64,000 bases of DNA, taken from assembly GCF_012911605.1 (NCBI RefSeq), contig NZ_JAAMPT010000209.1:62001-126000 (forward strand), read 5' to 3'. Shown here piece by piece: positions 58,680 to 64,000 of the stretch (positions are counted from its first letter, which is position 1; each line of letters opens with the position of its first letter). This DNA is from Flavobacterium solisilvae (lineage in GTDB: Bacteria > Bacteroidota > Bacteroidia > Flavobacteriales > Flavobacteriaceae). The position numbers were made by a program, and so were the translations under genes. A model generated the notes under the pieces. It was not told where the DNA came from. It made no database searches and saw only the letters and a program-made list of their open reading frames with translations.

Positions 58680-61600
58680 TTATTTATTTTCGCCTAGTTT
58701 AAATACCCAACCGGTTTTAGATTCGGCGTTTCCGTTGAACTCTATTACGTAGTAATACGTTCCATCTGGTAAATCATCTCCACCATCTGATTGACCATAC
58801 CATTCGTCTTTGTATTGCGATTTGCTATACACTTTTAAACCATGACGGTTATAAATGGTTAGTTTTTTTACGTCAAAACCAGATAAATCTAAGTTGTCAT
58901 TCAATCCATCGTTATTGGCTGAAATACCTTTTTGAATAGTACACATAATATTATCTACAGAAACCGGTAGTGTTTTTGAACAACCATCGGCTGAGGTTAC
59001 AGTAGCATAGAACGTAATTGGAACTGCTTCTTGTTCTGGCGTTCCGTTTACATATTGTGTTACGTTTAAAGTAGATTCATTTGTTCCAATGGTTTGCATT
59101 TCACTATTTGACCAACTAAATGTAGCTGTTGTCATATCAAAACTTTGATTAATCGGACTGATTTGAAGTGTGAAATTGCTTCCAACACAACTTCCTGTGA
59201 TTTCAAAATCAAAACTTGGTGTAATGGTTACTGTCCAAGTTCCAGATGAAGCACATTGACCGTTATTTGGCGTGAAAACATAACTTCCTGTTTCAGTTGT
59301 ATTGATTGTAGATGGATTCCATGTTCCAGTAAATCCTTCAATCGAAGTCGTTGGGAAATTAAGCATTGCACCCGAACAAATTTCAGTATTGGTGAAAGTT
59401 GCTGGAGTTAATTGGTTTACAACGATGGTTAATTGAGCTGTTAATGAACACTCATTTAAACCAGTATTGCCACTTGGTGTGAAAGTGTATGTAGTCGTTT
59501 GCGTATTGTTTAACGCTGGCGACCAAGTTCCGTTTACACCTTCGTTAGATGTTGTTGGTAAATCGCTTAGCGTTTCTCCTGTACAAATGGCAGCAACTGC
59601 TGGGAATGTAGGCGTAAATGCTGGACTTATCGTTACAACATAAGTAACGTTTACACCACATTGACCAGGATTTGGAACAAAAGTATAGGTTGTTTCTCCA
59701 ACGGTTGCATAATTAACAACTGCTGGTTGCCAATTTCCACTGATGTTATTATCTGAAGTTGATGGCAATGTAAATGTATTTGTACTTTGACAAGCCGTCA
59801 ATGTTGGTCCAAAACTAAATGTTGGTGTAATTTCTTGAATTACCTCTATAGTAACTTCATACGGTTCAGTACAGAATGGAGTAGAAGCATCGGCAACAAA
59901 AGTATATACAGTTGCTCCAAGTGTTGCAGAATCAATTACTGCTGGTGTCCAGGTTCCAGAAATTCCATTATTAGATGTAGATGAAAGCGTAGGCAATGTT
60001 GTTGTACCTTGACAAACTTGTGTTGGTAACGAAAACTCAATCGCTGTAATTGGGTTTGTGATTAAATCAAAATTACCAATAAGCGAACAACCTCCAGTAT
60101 TTTTCAATTCATAATAAATCGTTTGTGGATTTGAAGTACTTGGAAAATCTGTAAGATTTGTAATTGGGTTAACATTGTCTTCGGCATCCGTTTGCGATAA
60201 ATAATAAGTAATAGTATGAGTTGTACTGCTTAATCCATTTAGAATAGCTGAATTGTTTAGCGTTAAATTAAATGTAGATGCAGGCGTTGTTTCACATACG
60301 GTTAAATCATTTGCAATTCCAGCAGCTAAATCATTGTAGAATTCAACTTCTATAGAATCAGTAACTGTACAAGTTGAATTATTGTATAAAACAGATACAG
60401 TATAGGTTCCAGGTTCAGTAATCGTGATGCTTGGTCCAGTTTGATCAGGAATGATTTGATCTTCTAAATACCAAGTAAACGAGAATTGCGCAGGACTTAA
60501 ACCAGTATCAATTACTCTAGTTTGACCATAACAAATCGCGTTATTAGTAGATTCTAATAAATCGTTACCAAGATTAACCGTTCCAATGTCAAAACTTCCA
60601 CCTTCAAGGAAAACCGCAGAATCATAATTGGTGTCTAATCTATCTGCAATTACCATTTTAATATGATATTGAGTTCCAGGAACAACCGTAGCGGATGCTG
60701 TTAAAGGAACAGTTACACCGTTAAAATTAATTGGTGCGGCATAAATATTTGTTCCATCATCACCATAATAGGTGTTAAAATATTGTGCGTTTTGTGAATT
60801 ACAACCATTATTATATAGTTGATTTCTAATAGTTACCACCGAAACTGGAATGTTAGTATTTGGCAAAACAGCAAGGTTTGTTGTTATACCAGTTGAAGTA
60901 TCGGTTAGCAAGAAAGCAAAAGCATCAGAATAAGAACATTGGAAAGTTCCATATTCTTCGGATGCAAAAATAAAGTCAAATTTGATTGTGTCGATAATTG
61001 GAATAAAATCAAATTCAAGTTTAGTCGCATTTTGGCTATCCATTGCATTTCCAGTTGCGGCTAATACAATTGCTTCTAAGTCAGCATCTCCAGTCCAAGC
61101 ATAAGTTCCGTCGCCAAGAATATCATCATTTGGACCAGGAGCATTATTTGCACTACCAGTAGATAGGATTATTCCATCTTGAAAAGGGAAAGTTGAATTG
61201 TTTTTAGTAAAATATCCAATTCCATTTGATGAACCAAAGTTAGTTCCCGTTGATGAGGTTATGTTACTAACGATTGCACAAGTAGAGTTTAATAAAATAT
61301 CTTCAACTAATTGATTTGTTGTGTATTGTGTAGTTGATGTTGCAATTGGTGGAGGAATTGAACCTACACAAATAGTGAAAGTTGTATTTTGGTTTGGTGC
61401 TGACGTTGCTGAGTAAACTCGAATGAAATAAGTTGTTCCAACTACTAAATTGTTAAGAACACTATTATTGTTGTCTTCACAGAGTACTTGGATTAAACCA
61501 TTGCATGTTCCTCGATAAACCACGTGTACCAAATCTTGAGTGCTTCCTGTAACATTGGTTATATCAATTAAATGAGATGTTGCAAGCGCCACAAATGAAT

Positions 61601-64000
61601 ACCAAACATCGTCGTCGTCACTTCCAAGACAAGCATTAGCTTGTGGAGAAGCAGTTGCGCCAGTTAATGTTCCCGAAGCAACTTGTGAACAGTTTGCATT
61701 GGTATTAACAGTAATTACGGTAGCGGTTGAACATTCGTCATTAGTAATCAGAGTAACAAAATTTCTTCCAATGCTCCAAAGACTGATATCATTTGCAGAA
61801 CAAATAGAACGAATATATACTGTATAAGCAGTTCCAGAAGTTAGATTGGCTGTAAATTGAGTTGAATTGGCAATTGTTCCAGTTGCGTTTGCACCCGGAA
61901 GTGGAGAACCGAATGGTAAAATTAAAACTTCCCATTGGGTAGCTGTTCCAACTTCAACCCAGTTTATAACGGCACTAGTTTCTGTTATGCTAGTTACTGT
62001 TACGTTGGTTGGTCTTGGACACGTTGGAATTGGTGTACAAACGATGTTGGCAGTCCAACCCGAGTTTTGTACTGTAGCATTACTTCTAAATCTGAAAGTT
62101 AAACAACCATCAGCACTAGATGATGTATATGGACCAGGAAGTACGGTTCCCCAAAATCCGCCAGCAACTCCGCCAGGAACATTTCCTGGAGGATTTGAGC
62201 TTAGTATTTGTGGCGAAGTATTTGAGTTACCGTCAAAAATATACAAAGCATCATTGTTAGTTTCTACATCAAATGAAGTAAAAGTAATAGTTGCTTGTTG
62301 CCCAGCTGGTGGACAAACGGTAAAAGTTTCATCGGTATTTGCAAGATAATTTCCTGCTGGTCCGCCAAAATCAACATAGTTTCCACCACATGTAGGCGGA
62401 GCAACTAAGGTTGTAAATATCGTTGGGTCAGATGACCATTGACTAACTCCAGAGTCGCAAACGGCTCTTACATATACATTATAACAATAAATTGGATTTA
62501 AGTTTTCTAATGTAAACTGATTACTATTTGCAGTAACCCAACCTGTAGAACTTGCCGTTGGAGCTGGAGCATTACAAGGTAAAGCGATTACTTGCCATTG
62601 CGTTTCAGCACTACCAACTATCCATTGAAGGTCAACGGTATTATGAGTAACATTACTGAAAGTTATAGCGCTTGGTTCAGGACAAGCTGGAATATCTTCT
62701 ATAATTACATTATCGATGAAAACTCGATTTCCACCAGCAACACCTTGGGGTACGTGCCATGCAATATTAACAGTACCAGAATAAGCCGAAAGATTTACAA
62801 CTTTTTCAAGATAAGTAACGTTATTATAGGTTGTTGTAGCAACAAGAGTTTCCGTAAAATCGGCTTGAGTAATTCCACCTGTTGACAACATTACTCTAAA
62901 ATTAGCAAGTGGTGTTGCTGCTCCAACACGGTATCTGTATTTTAAACGTTGGTTTCCATTTAGAATAATTTGAGGAGAAACTAACCAATCGTTATTAGTT
63001 GTAGCTGATGATGGGTTGATAGATGCTACCTGATTTCCTTCATAAGGAGTTGTGGCAAAATTCATATCCCATAAATTACCATCGTTATTTCCGTTGATAA
63101 CTGTCCAACAAGGTTCGGTTGTAGAAGTAGTGTTAAAGCCTTCTTGAAAATTAGGTGTAAAAGGATCGCATAATGTTCTAAAAGCAACTGGTCCAATCCA
63201 TCCACTAAACGTTCCATTTCCACAATCGGTTCTAACATAAACTTCGTAAGCAGTATTAGAATTTAAAACTGTTGGCGAAGGTGAGTTAGTATTTATCGAT
63301 GTTAATGTTCCTGAAACATTGTTAGGAAAAGGTTGTCCAGCAGTTTGTATCAAAACTTCCCATGAAGATGCTGTTCCTGGTGCCCAAGTGAAATTAGCAG
63401 AAGTTTGAGTAATTCCACTTACGGTTGGTGCTGCTGGCATAGTACAATAAGATTGTTGAATGACCATAGTATAACCAACCGTTTGATTGGCAGAACTTGA
63501 TGAAATTACAATGGTATAGGTGTTTCCAGCAACTACAGCAATGTTTAGGTTTCTAACGTTGGTATTTGCATTTGCAACACCACCAGCACAAGGAATATTC
63601 AATCCAGGGCAAGTATTATTGTAAACAAAAATTCCTGAGCCAGCAGTTGTTGGAGTTAATCGAATGTTGATTGTTCCAGTTTCTGTTGCAGTATAAGAAT
63701 AGAAAACATCGTTTCCAACCATGTAATTTGTTGCTGTTCCACCACAAGCTAACGGTTGTGTAATATCATAGTTATCAGCGTAGTTAGCTGTGTTGTCTGT
63801 TGTAGTATAAGTCAAACTGTTAATAGGAATTGGATCAGCACAACTTAAACCTCTTCGTAAAGTGGTAAAAGTTCCTTCCATCCAAGCACTTGAACTGTTA
63901 GCACAAACTACTCTAATGTAATATTTATATTCTGTCAAAGGTGTTAACGGAACGCCGGCAGGCAATGTTGTCGTGATATTGTAGGGCGAACCACCTGTAT
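58680..64000 (-). CDS. Giant secreted adhesin-like protein with T9SS/gliding C-terminal domain, partial (5' end beyond the right edge)
   Basis: At least 1,773 residues are encoded; the frame stays open to base 64000, so the TTG at 63965 is probably not the start. The order (N to C, nt on minus strand) is: FN3-like piece; PPC-like beta domain (~63840-63450); FN3; choice-of-anchor-J/cleaved-adhesin-like domain (~63160-62690); FN3; CUB-like (~62390-62020); FN3; second PPC-like (~61740-61360) with GSDDDDVWYSF; choice-of-anchor-L-like domain (~61340-60560); four or five PKD/Ig-like repeats (core GTWTPA...YTFVP); and a CHU_C domain (about 80 residues, GISANNDGLNDNLDL... DGTYYYVIEF) that directs type IX secretion. 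It is likely a surface adhesin for gliding or biopolymer binding. Ligands are unknown. Confidence 0.9.
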   Translation of the reverse strand, partial: TGGSPYNITTTLPAGVPLTPLTEYKYYIRVVCANSSSAWMEGTFTTLRRGLSCADPIPINSLTYTTTDNTANYADNYDITQPLACGGTATNYMVGNDVFYSYTATETGTINIRLTPTTAGSGIFVYNNTCPGLNIPCAGGVANANTNVRNLNIAVVAGNTYTIVISSSSANQTVGYTMVIQQSYCTMPAAPTVSGITQTSANFTWAPGTASSWEVLIQTAGQPFPNNVSGTLTSINTNSPSPTVLNSNTAYEVYVRTDCGNGTFSGWIGPVAFRTLCDPFTPNFQEGFNTTSTTEPCWTVINGNNDGNLWDMNFATTPYEGNQVASINPSSATTNNDWLVSPQIILNGNQRLKYRYRVGAATPLANFRVMLSTGGITQADFTETLVATTTYNNVTYLEKVVNLSAYSGTVNIAWHVPQGVAGGNRVFIDNVIIEDIPACPEPSAITFSNVTHNTVDLQWIVGSAETQWQVIALPCNAPAPTASSTGWVTANSNQFTLENLNPIYCYNVYVRAVCDSGVSQWSSDPTIFTTLVAPPTCGGNYVDFGGPAGNYLANTDETFTVCPPAGQQATITFTSFDVETNNDALYIFDGNSNTSPQILSSNPPGNVPGGVAGGFWGTVLPGPYTSSSADGCLTFRFRSNATVQNSGWTANIVCTPIPTCPRPTNVTVTSITETSAVINWVEVGTATQWEVLILPFGSPLPGANATGTIANSTQFTANLTSGTAYTVYIRSICSANDISLWSIGRNFVTLITNDECSTATVITVNTNANCSQVASGTLTGATASPQANACLGSDDDDVWYSFVALATSHLIDITNVTGSTQDLVHVVYRGTCNGLIQVLCEDNNNSVLNNLVVGTTYFIRVYSATSAPNQNTTFTICVGSIPPPIATSTTQYTTNQLVEDILLNSTCAIVSNITSSTGTNFGSSNGIGYFTKNNSTFPFQDGIILSTGSANNAPGPNDDILGDGTYAWTGDADLEAIVLAATGNAMDSQNATKLEFDFIPIIDTIKFDFIFASEEYGTFQCSYSDAFAFLLTDTSTGITTNLAVLPNTNIPVSVVTIRNQLYNNGCNSQNAQYFNTYYGDDGTNIYAAPINFNGVTVPLTASATVVPGTQYHIKMVIADRLDTNYDSAVFLEGGSFDIGTVNLGNDLLESTNNAICYGQTRVIDTGLSPAQFSFTWYLEDQIIPDQTGPSITITEPGTYTVSVLYNNSTCTVTDSIEVEFYNDLAAGIANDLTVCETTPASTFNLTLNNSAILNGLSSTTHTITYYLSQTDAEDNVNPITNLTDFPSTSNPQTIYYELKNTGGCSLIGNFDLITNPITAIEFSLPTQVCQGTTTLPTLSSTSNNGISGTWTPAVIDSATLGATVYTFVADASTPFCTEPYEVTIEVIQEITPTFSFGPTLTACQSTNTFTLPSTSDNNISGNWQPAVVNYATVGETTYTFVPNPGQCGVNVTYVVTISPAFTPTFPAVAAICTGETLSDLPTTSNEGVNGTWSPALNNTQTTTYTFTPSGNTGLNECSLTAQLTIVVNQLTPATFTNTEICSGAMLNFPTTSIEGFTGTWNPSTINTTETGSYVFTPNNGQCASSGTWTVTITPSFDFEITGSCVGSNFTLQISPINQSFDMTTATFSWSNSEMQTIGTNESTLNVTQYVNGTPEQEAVPITFYATVTSADGCSKTLPVSVDNIMCTIQKGISANNDGLNDNLDLSGFDVKKLTIYNRHGLKVYSKSQYKDEWYGQSDGGDDLPDGTYYYVIEFNGNAESKTGWVFKLGENK

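Noticed and set aside
63963..63965. TTG as the start of the giant adhesin
   Set aside because: The frame remains open upstream to the window edge with FN3-like sequence, so the true start is outside.

Overview
The window is AT-rich chromosomal DNA from a member of the Bacteroidota, most likely Flavobacterium or a close relative. The evidence is: Bacteroidota-type promoters (TTTG about 20 nt before TAnnTTTG), very short or absent Shine-Dalgarno sequences, lipoproteins and Sec signals of the family's usual kind, a giant adhesin ending in a gliding-motility/type IX secretion C-terminal domain, DUF4252 and DUF4199 proteins, a flavobacterial carotenoid operon and menaquinone genes. It reads as ordinary core and semi-core genome. 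I see no prophage, integron, CRISPR array or intact insertion sequence.

Layout. 1-4.2 kb (minus): the 5' part of a secreted FG-GAP/VCBS-type protein, a diheme cytochrome lipoprotein and RmuC. 4.3-5.4 kb (plus): two RNA-modification enzymes (RluE-like, TrmL). 5.4-11.3 kb: a vitamin B12 uptake locus. An ABC importer (binding lipoprotein, permease, an inserted lipoprotein, ATPase) runs left. A cobalamin riboswitch and a BtuB-like TonB-dependent receptor run right. 11.4-14.9 kb: an S41 protease, diverging from an ECF sigma factor operon with a putative membrane anti-sigma partner and two DUF4252 proteins. 15-18.6 kb (minus): carotenoid operon regulator-crtI-crtB-crtZ, headed by a MerR/B12-binding regulator of the CarH type. 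18.7-19.1 kb: tRNA-Leu(GAG) and two tandem tRNA-Lys(UUU). 19.2-23.5 kb: housekeeping genes (shikimate kinase, phosphoribosyltransferase, S4 protein, FKBP-like lipoprotein, exonuclease, FAH-family enzyme, Hpt protein).

23.8-34.8 kb (plus): a carboxylate-use region. It holds an InsA-like zinc-ribbon/HTH protein, a porin, an MFS symporter, two small membrane proteins, a sodium-solute-symporter/histidine-kinase fusion, a receiver-only response regulator, a propionyl-CoA-synthetase-like enzyme and acetyl-CoA synthetase. 34.9-41.9 kb: an SGNH hydrolase, a flotillin/NfeD membrane operon, a LuxR-type HTH protein, a DODA-type dioxygenase and a C1 peptidase. 42-50 kb (plus): menaquinone genes menB, menA and menC, interleaved with PH-domain membrane proteins, an MBL hydrolase and a TPR-like protein, closed by an imperfect inverted-repeat element. 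50.2-54.4 kb (minus): a membrane-protein operon with a winged-helix regulator, a Coq4-like protein, a DUF1361 protein and CreD. 54.5-58.6 kb (plus): a DUF1801 protein and a three-gene biotin-dependent acyl-CoA carboxylase. 58.7-64 kb (minus): the giant adhesin, open at the right edge.

How the genes may work together (inference). The B12 uptake locus could supply the adenosylcobalamin used by the CarH-like regulator to make carotenoid synthesis light-dependent. The porin, MFS symporter, sensor kinase and two acyl-CoA synthetases look like one acetate/propionate system, with the acyl-CoA carboxylase as a possible next step for propionyl-CoA. Nothing here is clearly a new large system. The most interesting leads are the orphan InsA-like protein and receiver-only regulator beside the acetate genes, a Coq4-like protein in a menaquinone organism, the CarH-type operator candidate, an ECF-type autoregulatory promoter, and several unlisted small ORFs.
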